Source of the DNA: Amanita rubescens
Taxonomy: Eukaryota; Basidiomycota; Agaricomycetes; Agaricales; Amanitaceae
DNA: 64,000 bases
Assembly (NCBI GenBank): GCA_015039365.1
Contig: WION01000013.1
Location: 737,848 to 801,847, forward strand
Direction of reading: 5' to 3'
Below, piece by piece: positions 1-9,633 of this stretch. Numbering within the stretch: position 1 is the stretch's first letter; every line of letters begins with the position of its first letter. The translations under genes were made by a program, and so were the position numbers. The notes beneath the pieces are model-generated. The model did not search any database. It had not been told where the DNA came from and saw only the letters and a program-made list of their open reading frames with translations.

Positions 1-574
1 TGGGCGCGTCAAGGTGGTCCTGAGCGCGAATTCGGATGCTATTGCACAGGTGGGGAATTATATGCCAATCAGGTCTGCGTTGGTGTTCTGACGTTTTTAG
101 GTCGAGAGTATCGCTTGGGATTTAGATTTGAAGACCAAGGTGACGAGGGAAATGTTCGAGAAGTCATGCGATGATATGAAGGGGCGATTTCGGCGATGCG
201 TTCGAATATCTGCGGATTGGATTGCGGTTATCATGGACAAATCAAAGTACCTAGTGCCATTTGATTTAATACTCTCTGGTGAGGACAACGAAAAGGTGCG
301 ACACAAAGTGACGAGCGTGGTGTGAATGTTACATCAAAAGGGGTTTGTTCATGGGGACATTCAACAAGCCAATATTCTTATTGAAAAGGAGTCACTGACA
401 TCTGATGATGTGAAGATTCACCTAATTGACTTCGATTGGGCCGGGCCTATTGGAGAGGCCAAGTACCCGGCTGATGTCAACAAGATAACTGTGAGGCGCC
501 CGGATGGTGTGGAGGGTGGCGGGTTCATCACCAAACAGCAAGACATCGAAATGGCATCGTTTCTGTTCGCGTAA
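1..574 (+). pseudogene. Fungal-type protein kinase fragment, probably broken
   Basis: The frame carries HGDIQQANIL at about 352-381, matching the catalytic-loop HGD and Asn of kinases, and DFDWAG at about 430-447, matching the DFG-like magnesium-binding motif in the DFDWAG form typical of the large basidiomycete fungal kinase family. The same frame upstream (104-322, from VESIAWDLD) is open. It is cut by TGA at 323-325 immediately before the MLHQKGFVHGD stretch, and an earlier TGA lies at 89-91. The only intron that could remove the earlier stop would be about 18 bp, too short for fungi. The N-lobe lies outside the window, so it cannot be checked. I read this as a decayed or partial kinase; an unusual intron removing the stop is the alternative. 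Confidence 0.6.
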
Positions 575-1019
575 CTTTTTTTTTCTATCAACATGCCTCT
601 CTTTGAAGGACTTGAACGTAGTAGTGTCTATGTAATTACCTATAGATAGTCAAATCTAATCATCTCTCGCCACTTGCTGTCGACTCGGGCGTAAGCTCGC
701 AACTTTGCAGGCGTTGCCCATCCCCATCATGGAAGAACTCCGTTTCCAGCCTTGAACACAATCACCCTCGCAGGCAAAACGATCACATTGCGGCACCATT
801 GACAACTCCAAGATTCAGGATAACGACGAATACGCTCAGCTGCTCCGTCGACCTCCACATCGTCGCCTGTCGATTAATTCTTCGAGAAACTCAGGGGGAA
901 ACGTGGGTTCAGCAGATAGATGCGCATTTGAGACTCGCTCTGTGGGGCAAGAACGTTCCTAACAAGCACATAAGTTGTTTATCACATATATACAGGACAT
1001 TTACTACAAACTACGATGC
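575..1019. other. Gene-free gap
   Basis: Between the kinase remnant and the 3' end of the NACHT-WD40 gene. A 74-codon open frame at 799-1023 on the plus strand has no recognisable motif and I do not consider it a gene. Nothing else is visible. Confidence 0.5.
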
Positions 1020-4000
1020 TTAGCTAGCTATGTAACAACCAGCGCAATCATGTCCAATCTTGCAATCTCGGAAGTTAATCAAAGCAGATCCTTTGCAGGA
1101 AATGATGATGACGCTGTATGGATAAGCCAGCTCTGGCACCCACATTAGCCGATAACCGCCAGCAACCGAAAGGATCCAGTGTTTTTCCCGGTCATCAAAA
1201 GTCCAAGCAGGGTACGCACAACCTACAATGGACAACCGTACAGATTCTTCATCTAAGGTAATGGAGGTGCTATCAGTTGGGGACTCGGAGGTAATGGGAT
1301 TGACTGAATGTGTGTCAAAATCTATCACTACAGGCTCAGCCTCAGTTGAAGCATCCCACACCCACACAGAATCGTCATTTGAGGTAGAGACAATGTGCGT
1401 GCCATCATCGGAGAAGGCAACATAAAAGACGGGCCCAACGTGGCCACCGAGCACCTTCAGCTCAGCCCCAGTTGAGGCATCCCACACCCGCACTAACTGG
1501 TCAGAGCCTCCGGAGACAATGTGCGTACCGTCAAAAGAGAAAGCGACGGAAAAGACGCGGGCGCAGCTATTGAGCACCATCAGCTCAGCCCCAGTCGAGG
1601 CATCCCACACCCGCACAGACGCGTCATATGAGCCGGAGACGATGCGCGTGCCATCAGGCCGGGAGAAGGCGACGGAATAGATGGCCTCAATGTGGCCATG
1701 GAGCACCTTCAGCTCAGCCCCAGTTGAGGCATCCCACACCCGCACTGACTGGTCCTGTGAGCCAGAGACAATCTGCGTGCCGTCAGGTGAGAAGGCGACG
1801 GAAAATACGGGCCCGGTGTGGCCATTGAGCACCTTCAGCTCAGCCCCAGTTGAGGCATCCCACACCCGCACTGTGGTGTCTCCAGAGTCGGAGACGATAC
1901 GCATCCCATCAGGCCAGGAGAAGGCGACGGAATTGACGCCCTCGGTGTGGCCATGGAGCACCTTCAGCTCAGTCCCAGTTGAGGCACCCCACACTCGCAC
2001 TGACTTGTCATCTGAGCCAGAGACGATGTACATGCCATCAGGGGAGAAGGCGACAGACCAGACGTCCCCGGTGTGGCCATTGAGCACCTTCAGCTCAGCC
2101 CCAGTTGAGGCATCCCACACCCGCACAGACGCGTCATATGAGCCGGAGGCGATGTGGGTGTCATCAGTGGAGAAGGAAACAGAAGAGACACGCTCGGTGT
2201 GGCCATGGAATGCCCCCAGTTCAGCTCCAGTTGAGGCATCCCACACCCGCACTGAGTTGTCGTGTGAGCCGGAGACGATGCGCATGCCGTCAGCAGAGAA
2301 GGCGGCGGATATATTGGAACTCCCGGCCTGTATAGTCATCAATGGCAAATCACTGGCCTTCCTATGGGTGAAGGAAGGGATGTGAGGGAACTGCTCTCTC
2401 CACTGTTGAGAGAGAGTGGATCCTGTTGACCAGGTCGCCAATGCTGAGATGTACAGGTGCGGTGTAGACAAAGCCGGTGGATTCCCAGTGAAGTAAGTAG
2501 TGAAATTGGCTGCTTCAGCAATGTTGGCGGCAAGCTCGGGTTGCCTGTTCACGTTCTGCTTGACCAGCATTAGAAACTGTGCATCCGAAGTGACAATATT
2601 CTCACTTTCAAGACCCACTCGCGCGCACGTTGAAGCATCGTGGTGCACTGACTGCTGGATCCAAGTAGGTTCATGGCCTCTATCCAGAAGAGAATGCGGA
2701 TACGGAGGAAGTCTGTGATACAAGCACCGAGATCCCCGCCATCGGGGTTAGTTCCATCGGTCTGGGCCAAATGATGAGCCCAGTGCCGAGAAGCGTACCT
2801 CAAGACGGCTTTGATATTGGTATCAATCCGCTTCGTTAGCTCTGGATCGTCAGCATCGAGTACAAACGACGATGGAATGTCACCGATATTGAAGCGCAGC
2901 GACTTCATGACATCGAAGCAACTTTTTGTGAGGAGGGCATGGTGATGGGCCTTGCCAATTGACATGGAAATCCGACGACCGTCGAGCTCGAATGTCGATC
3001 GTGTCTCAGTCTGACTGAAGATGAAGTCGGGGAATGATGCGTGGTACCAAAGGACCTGGTCCTCTTCGCAATAGAGAACTGCGTAAAGTTCGTTCAAGAC
3101 AGCGATCGCAATTGCATCAGATTCAGAGAGGAGGGCAGCAGCAAGAGATGTCGATGTGCGTTCAAATGTACAGAGGAAAGTATGGAGGATGCACAGACGA
3201 GAGTTGAAGAGGTCGTCGTTCCAGAAAAGGCATCATGCAGGATTTGCTGATATAGCTCGTCAATGAGTAACGGTCGCCGCGCACCACTCGCTGAAAATGA
3301 TTGCTGGACATTCAGCTTGCTCAGTAGCCTGCACTGCTCATCTACTGTGATCCCTTGATGCGGTGTCAAATACCTCACGATGGTTGCGGCGGAAATAAAA
3401 TGACCGTTTGCAAGCTGTGCCATGGTCGTCAGCTCTGGCCTGCCCGCAAAGTTCGGAAGCTTGACATGCAGGTACTTGGTGATGTCTGATCCTACACGCT
3501 CCATTGGTACATCTTGCAAGCGATAGACAGCGTTGGACGAGAAGGGTTTACGCTTGCAGAGTTCGACGACACGAGGGTCTGGTCTGCTTGTGAAAAGAAA
3601 CTTGAGTCCTTGTAGGGGACATCGGTCGATTGTCTCGATTATGTCTTGAAGAAACATGGACCCTCCATGGGCCTCGATCTCGTCCAGTGCATCAACAATG
3701 ACGAGGTAAGGTGGGAGCTCCGTATGACGTCGAACTTCAGACTGCCGCCATGGACCAACAAGGAGGTCCTCCATCTGCTCGGTCAACTTGTCGACCGAGT
3801 CGAACTTGTCCGATTCATGCAAAGCGTGGGCGTACGATCTCGACTTTCGAGCGAGCTGGTATACAAGGGTGGGAATAATATGAACTTGTCGTCTTGTCTC
3901 TTCAAATTGGCGGGAGCAAAAAAAGTTGCCGCCCAAGACGGTGTGTCGTCCAGTATTCTCAAGCCTGTCGAAGTATTGGGCAATGCGATGGTCGTCTTGC

Positions 4001-5076
4001 CGGAGCCAGCCCCGCCGGTCAGCCAGAAGACAGACGAACTGTCCGGTGAGTCGGCCCATTCAATTATATCCTTTAGAATCTCCTCGCGCATTTCTTTTGT
4101 GCATGGTTCGCGAATCACCGTTGCCCCGGCCCCCAAGTCAGCATTGTAAATCGCCTTCCTTGCGCGAATACGGTCAAGTTGCATCAGCTGATGGATGATC
4201 AGTGCTCGTCCTAGTAGAAGATTTGATGTTTACCTTGATCTCAGATAGTATAACATTCACCTGTCTCTCGGTAGTCCAGGCGATGTCGAGCTGGATGCAA
4301 CGGATGAGCAAGTTGGTAATTTGATAAGAAGTTAGGGTTGACCTGGAAAGTCTTCGTAGCCTCATCAATCCGTTTGAATATGTCCTCTATGGCTCCTCTG
4401 TCTGCTTCATTCTCCAATACCCGTATAAATGTCCCTTTCGACCCCATTTGCTCTAGCTCGCGGATTTCATCCCGAAGGATCCTGCAAGCACATTGATTAT
4501 TGTCTTTAATTTTGGTAAGCGAATGGCTTACCCACTGAAGGCCGTCATTCGTGGCTTTGCAGAGTCAGGGATACCTTGGTCCACTGCCTTATCCACAGCG
4601 AGGAGTCTTTCAGCAGTCTGAATGACGAGTTTGTCGATGGCACCCTTGTTGTCTTGAACCGCCTGAAGAGGAGAATCAGTAAGTGTGTGGTCCACTGAGA
4701 CTGACAATGTACATTTTTTATGTCGATGATGGCGTTAACAGCGGCAATGGGCGCCTTTGCCAAAGTTCCATCGAGACATCCCACGACCTTCTTGAGCAAC
4801 ATTTCCATACCAGTCCAAGCGACTGCGAGTACATCTTTGGCTGTCGATTTCGAGTATGAGTCGGATGCGAAGATTCAGCGTATTATCTCACCTTGACCCA
4901 CGGCGGAACCCAACAGATCTGGAACGCTTGGTGAAGGAGGTCTTGCGGTGGTAGGGTCTGGATGGTGGGCTGAGTCTGCTAGATCTGTGAGGTAGGAATC
5001 CAGGACAGTACATACCCTGATGCGAGGTTGCATTTCTGCCTGGAGTAAGGTTGAGTGCGTTGCGGCTATTAGACAT
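1020..5076 (-). pseudogene. NACHT-WD40 (NLR-like STAND) receptor with three frameshifts
   Basis: Seven exons can be joined with correct phase: 5016-5076, 4892-4969, 4713-4840, 4532-4662, 4343-4481, 4234-4290, and 1020-4187. Exons 1-6 give a helical N-terminal region (PSVPDLLGSAVGQAKD, VLENEADRGAIEDIFKRID) typical of Agaricomycete NACHT-WD40 proteins. Exon 7 holds the P-loop GGAGSGKTT (about 4010), the Walker B region PYLVIVDALDEIEAHGG (about 3660-3710), a helical linker and eight WD40 repeats (about 1330-2340), then the usual C-terminal tail ending CAGCYIAS. Such proteins are predicted nucleotide-operated switches of fungal immunity or heterokaryon incompatibility. In exon 7 the reading frame changes three times inside conserved sequence: near 3990 just after the P-loop, near 3222, and near 2610. 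All introns look sound, so decay seems recent; assembly error is the alternative. The start is the first ATG in the exon 1 frame. Confidence 0.85.
1335..2345 (-). repeat. Eight WD40 repeats, about 129-bp period
   Basis: The C-terminal sensor half of the NACHT-WD40 gene is made of eight units built on VRVWDASTGAELKVL with short variable words (SHDNS, SYDAS, SDDKS, SGDTT, SQDQS, SYDAS, GSDQL, SNDDS) just before the WD core. The units are nearly identical elsewhere. High identity with variation concentrated at a few positions is the known signature of concerted evolution and diversifying selection in fungal incompatibility NLRs. Confidence 0.85.
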
Positions 5077-5196
5077 CCCCCTATTGCGATGAACTATTTG
5101 ATCATGATTGCCAAGTCGCGAGTCGGTATTTGCCACTACAGTTCGGAGCGACAATTATATTAGTAATACATCGTGTTTCACCACCTCACCACCACG
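5077..5196. promoter_or_regulatory. Shared divergent promoter between NLR and ubiquitin-fusion gene
   Basis: Only 120 bp separate the ATG of the NACHT-WD40 gene (minus strand, 5076) and the ATG of the ubiquitin-fusion gene (plus strand, 5197). Both promoters must lie in or overlap this interval, so the two genes are probably co-regulated. No clear TATA box or named transcription-factor site could be assigned. Confidence 0.55.
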
Positions 5197-6202
5197 ATGC
5201 AGATCTTCGTGAAGACATTGACTGGAAAGACACTTACTCTTGAGACCGAGCCTTCTGATGCCATTCACGATGTTAAGATCAAGATCCAGGCTAGAGAAAG
5301 GTGGGTTTTCAGAGACTTCCCAGTGGCCACAGTTAATCAATCATGTCATATTGTAGCATCTTCCCAGATCAACAGCGTCTGCTGACCCACTTTTCCACAT
5401 TATCTTGTTTCACTAATGCAGCCTAACTCTAGGTCTCATTTTTGCTGGGAAGCAATTAGATGATGGTTGTCACCTCTCGGATTACAACATCCAGAAGGAG
5501 GCAACCCTCCATCTAGGTTATTGGGTCCCACTAGTAGTATGATTAATGCTGATGCTTTGCTTAGTCCTCCGCCTTCATGGCGGCAACTACCCGCAGTATA
5601 TTCTAGCTGAAGCTGGTGATCCCGAGCTGAATTCTGAGCATGAGAGCGTCAGAAACAAGTTTTTTGGCCTTTATCTCATGATTTTACGCTATTGGTTCCC
5701 CCCAACTGAAGGCTATGTCGTCTGCCCCAAGTGGACCATTCCAGATGTTGAAGAAACCCATGACTCCACAGAAACTGATAACTCCTCTGACTCCTCAGAA
5801 ACCAGCAGCTCCACTATCACATTTGTTATCAAGCATTCTCACCACCCACTGTTGCTTGTCGAGATCATGCCTCCTTCGGACTTCTGTTCAGACTTGGCAC
5901 GTAGTGCTGCCATTGGCAAAGTCATTGAGCACCTCGATGTGGTTGGCCCGACCAACCAGTATGCAGACCACTTGTATGCTATTTCCGCAATTGGGAAAAA
6001 GTGGAGGGCATGTTATGCCTTGAAAGGCAAAGGTAGCAAGGATGGTCACCCTGTACTGGATGTTGCTCCAGCAGACTCTTTGAATGCTGCCAGCCCAGAT
6101 TGTTGGAATGCCGAAATTACATCGGGCAATTCTTGGGCAGCTCTCAAGAAGATTGTCGAGACAATCAAGAGCTACATTGCTCCTCAAGAGACAAACCAGT
6201 AG
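5197..6202 (+). CDS. Ubiquitin fused to a PD-(D/E)XK nuclease-like domain
   Basis: Four exons join in phase: 5197-5300, 5357-5376 (20-nt micro-exon), 5433-5516 and 5565-6202, giving about 281 residues. Residues 1-76 are a full ubiquitin fold: [16 protein letters not shown] at the start, [15 protein letters not shown] across the micro-exon, [20 protein letters not shown] at the end, with the Gly-Gly where deubiquitinases cut. The roughly 205-residue extension is not a ribosomal protein. It has a Ser/Thr-rich linker ([15 protein letters not shown]), then [33 protein letters not shown] and a C-terminal helix. This matches a basidiomycete family whose usual core reads LxxEVKPP and which resembles the D..ExK strand of PD-(D/E)XK nucleases. 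Here the Lys is Met, so catalysis may be lost. The nuclease assignment is inference; the ubiquitin fusion is direct. Confidence 0.8.
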
Positions 6203-6479
6203 ATGCAGAATTACATCCTTGATTTCTTTTATCAGCAAAATGCACTTTTCCTTGTCACTTTGTATCCTGTGTTGCTTTTGTACGGTGCATGAATTAAATC
6301 ATCTTATGCTAGTATCCCTACTACAAGTGACTCAAAAGTAAAAGGTGTAAAGTACCCTCAGGGGCAGTATGACTCTGCCTCACCGACCACTTCTGGCTCG
6401 CCATTCCTTTCAAGTTCTGGGGGCCTCAATAGCACGGATCGGCGACCGCCTCTGCCACGTCAACCTCCTCTTTTGTCTT

Positions 6480-7185
6480 TTGCTGGCAGTTCAGCACCCA
6501 CGTCCACCACCGCCGGGTTGTTGTTGTCAATATCGACCTCCGAAATCCAAACCCGCGAGAGTGAATAGGCGCGGCAACAAGCCGAGCAAAAGGAACAGCA
6601 AGAGCAGTTCCGACGGGAACTTAACGGGAGCGCGGCGTGCAGCGAACGGCATGAACAAGACGTTATCGGAAAAGGCGGTGATCCACTTTGGCCGTACCGT
6701 ACAAAGGTGATTTTGTCCATTAAGCGCCAGAGCCTAACTAATATGCTTATAGTGCCGCAACGGCTGCAGGTGGGCTGGGAATTCTTGCCGTCAGCGCCAT
6801 CCCCGCCATGTGCCGACTTCATCTGTTGTCGGCGGAACCACAACAAGATGTTGGTAGACTTATTGCTCTCCTCTTCTGCGCTGGTTTCTTTGACGTGTTC
6901 TTTGTCATTCCCCTCCGGAAGTATTATATTGTGCACCAGAAGCTGACTTTCCCAACACCGGCTGCACTGCTGGTATGCCTGTCGTATAGATATCATTTGA
7001 AAACTGCTGATCGAAGCTACAGGCGTACACCACTCGCTCCCTGCACAGCGGCAAGTCAGGTGCTATTGCTGCTAAAAAGGAGTCGCTCGCCCTACTTTGG
7101 ACCTTCATTGCGTCTTTCCTCTATAAGTTGTTGAATGGCTAGTACGGTCCCGGTATCGTGAGTATTTGGCCGATCTTCATATTGA
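6480..7185 (+). pseudogene. Oligopeptide (OPT/YSL) transporter remnant
   Basis: Two exons are readable: 6753-6972 (AATAAGGLGILAVSAIP, then FVIPLRKYYI and KLTFPTPAA) and, after a normal intron, 7023-7139 (AYTTRSLHSGKSGAIAAKK, LALLWTFIASFLYK). These match the central membrane segments of OPT-family transporters, which move small peptides or metal chelates across membranes. TAG at 7140-7142 interrupts the conserved NG-YGPGI stretch. Homology stops near 7185, where a copied piece of the HET gene begins. Upstream to about 6480 there is open sequence with no identifiable OPT domain. The gene is truncated at both ends and dead. Confidence 0.75.
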
Positions 7186-7188
7186 TCA

Positions 7189-7641
7189 ATGCACTTGCAA
7201 CTTTGTGGATGTACCAACCAATCTTTTGGTCAATGCGTTGTCACAGGACAAGGTTCCGAAACTGTATTACTGAGCAGTTGGAGTTACGAGTGGTTGTGGA
7301 AGACAACTACCCATACATCGCGTTCTCTCATGTTTGTACGTACTGTCTATTTCGGTCTTCTCCTTCCTCCACTGATCTTCTATAAGGGGCCGATGGGCTC
7401 GGAAACCCGCACACAAACGCACTTCCTAGATGCCAGCTTCGCCGATTACGGGATCATGCAACCGAACTAGACCGCATACACAATCTTGCATCAACCTCTG
7501 AATCAGCCGACTTGCCAGTTGCACTTTGGCTAGATACACTTTGCATACCCGTCAATCCAAGCGCAAAAGCGTACCGTAAGAAAGCCATCCAGCTCCTAGG
7601 GAAGACTTTCAACGAAGCAGATGCAGTCTTGGCTCTCGATC
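7189..7641 (+). pseudogene. Copied fragment of the HET-domain gene
   Basis: These 453 bp repeat 16089-16543 with about six substitutions and one 2-bp deletion, including the intron. The copy keeps NLLVNALSQDKVPKL, the intron starting GTACGTACTG, and LWLDTLCIPVNPSAKAYRK. The missing two bases near 7265 put TGA directly after KLYY. The copy ends abruptly at CTCGATC, after which sequence belongs to the next gene. It is a non-functional segmental duplicate. Confidence 0.9.
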
Positions 7642-7718
7642 ATACTAGCCATGTGATGTTTGTCTTCGTTAGGCGGACTTTCCAGTTTGCTCGTCCAACA
7701 TCCAAAAGGAGTCGTGCC

Positions 7719-9059
7719 ATGCAGACCTTCGTCAAGACACTCGCGGGATTGTTCAGAAACGACTCAAACAAGTCAATTGCTAACTCCATACCTGTCGAGA
7801 CGTTAGAGTTAAAGGTGCTGTTTACGGTGCAAGTAACGTCCGAAGATAACAAAATCCATGGGCGAAGTGAACATCAACAGTACCTCGTCAAAAACTTGCT
7901 AGTGGAAGCTGGCAATATGGTGAAGGTTATTTGGGAGGCAAATGAGAAGTACTATTTAGGTGTCCGCGGTGAGGATTTTGGTTATTTTCTTCAGGCCGGT
8001 GCACACAAGAGGTGAGACATAAGTTCCGAGTAAAACATTGGTGACCCACCTAAAGGGACTTGGACGAGAGTCAAGAGACTCCAGAACCTCGAAAGTCAAA
8101 GTTTCGACAGTCACTCGGGCGTCGAAGGCCCCACTTTGTGAAAACTTCTGCTGCGAGGCAGATGGAACTCCCTCCAAGCCCTTCTGCTCCCGATGATATC
8201 TTGGGGGGGGATCGTCGCTCACGAAGGACTTCTGATCCGAAGCCTTCCTCTCATGGTGGTGATACCTTCCGTGGGGTACTACTTGATCACTCGTTTCAGC
8301 ACACGAGAATCTTTGGGAGATACATTTTAAAACCCCAGCCTGAGAGCGGTGGGAAATTCCATCATTTAATGGCTGTAGAGTTGACCTTGGCTACACCTTC
8401 ACACACACGATTCTCAAGTTTTATTCTTGACATATGCTTCGACATTGGCATAGTGGACAACGTTACAGCTCGCGGAGATCAGGAAGGTTATACGCAAACC
8501 AGTTTCTTCCTTGAACCCCATGTCTCAACGGCTCCAAACATCTGTTCTGGTAATAAAAGCAGCCAGGCGAGTTGGAAATTCCGAGAGGATCAGGCCGGAA
8601 GCGGCCTTCAAACGACATACCTTCTTCAACTGGAGGTCGACAGTAAACCATTATTTGTTGGATACAGTTTGTGCACAGATTTCAAGGATGACCATAAAGA
8701 AGCGAACCGTAAGTTCAAAGCATCTGAAATGTGTTGCCTGTACGAGTCAGAAATACGCCGTCGGATTCCGTAAGTGACCAACATTGCCTCTCTCGAATCT
8801 TTTCTTCTGAAGCCAGTCCTTCATGCCAAAGGATGGTCATGTTATAGCTAAGGCTTCCTGCCTTGAACAAGTCAACTTCCCACATCTCGAGAGGCACATG
8901 GACATTCCCACCGCTCTCCTCAAATTCTCCGTTTATTGTTCTGATGACCGCAGTATGACCTTGTCACCATGGCTCGTTTCATTGTCTTTTGAATTGATTC
9001 CAAGCCTTACCTTCAATTTACCTACTTTCACCCCCAAATCCTGTAAACATGAGACTTGA
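7719..9059 (+). CDS. Unknown 417-aa protein with ubiquitin-like first ten residues
   Basis: Three exons join in phase: 7719-8011, 8056-8769 and 8813-9059. The start MQTFVKTLAG is identical to ubiquitin ([10 protein letters not shown]) at eight of ten residues, but the following residues (LFRNDSNKSIANS) do not continue the fold. The rest has a basic, proline- and serine-rich linker (about residues 100-150: RKSKFRQSLGRRRPHF, PPSPSAPDD) and a mixed domain (GRYILKPQPESGGKFHH; FILDICFDIGIVDN; SKPLFVGYSLCTDF) that I do not recognise. No signal peptide or membrane span. It directly follows the HET duplicate, so its original upstream region may have been replaced. The ubiquitin-like start may be a remnant of a header domain as in the neighbour at 5197. 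Confidence 0.55.
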
Positions 9060-9633
9060 ATGTATGGTGTTTTGAGCTATACATTTTGTTGAAAGAGATG
9101 CTGCTAGTGGCTGTGCAGAGTGTCACAACACCGTCCTCCCCTCGTACTCGCCCAAGACCGTCTGACTGCGACATCTTCTGGTTAGACCTCGTGCTTGTGT
9201 CTCCTGTCGAACACCACGACCCACGAGCGATACTACGAAATCCTCTCGACCATCCACCTGCAGAGCCTATGATTCTATGCCTCCCTTTTTACCGCACTCC
9301 CTTCAACGGACCGAAGGAGCACATCAGGAAAACGTCATTCTCGACTTTGAAGACTTGAACTTTCACACAGGTACTATGCAGAGACCCTTACTAACCACGC
9401 TGCTGCTTTCATCAATTATATACTTACCCGCGGACGAAAATAACTCGGTGGTGGCAACTCTGATTCGAGCAAAACGATGTAAATGGGCCAACGAAGAGTG
9501 CCCCTTGCGTGCGGACTGCTCTGCGGCGATGTGTACTCTCTCATTGGACTAGTATCAGTTACATGGTTTTCTCATTATTCTCCTCCGAGTTGAATCGGAT
9601 GAGCGAAAGCGTTTACAATACAATACAAGGGTA
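9060..9633. other. Gene-free gap between convergent genes
   Basis: Two plus-strand frames of about 90-100 codons (9056-9358, 9277-9552) overlap but carry no family motif. Nothing recognisable. Confidence 0.4.

Noticed and set aside
85..102. An intron GTGTTC..TTTTAG that would rescue the kinase frame
   Set aside because: About 18 bp is too short for a fungal spliceosomal intron.
799..1023. 74-codon plus frame
   Set aside because: No motif, no splice context; length expected by chance.
1681..2385. 234-codon plus-strand frame with repeated VEASHTRT words
   Set aside because: It is the antisense of the WD40 repeats; its periodicity comes from those repeats.
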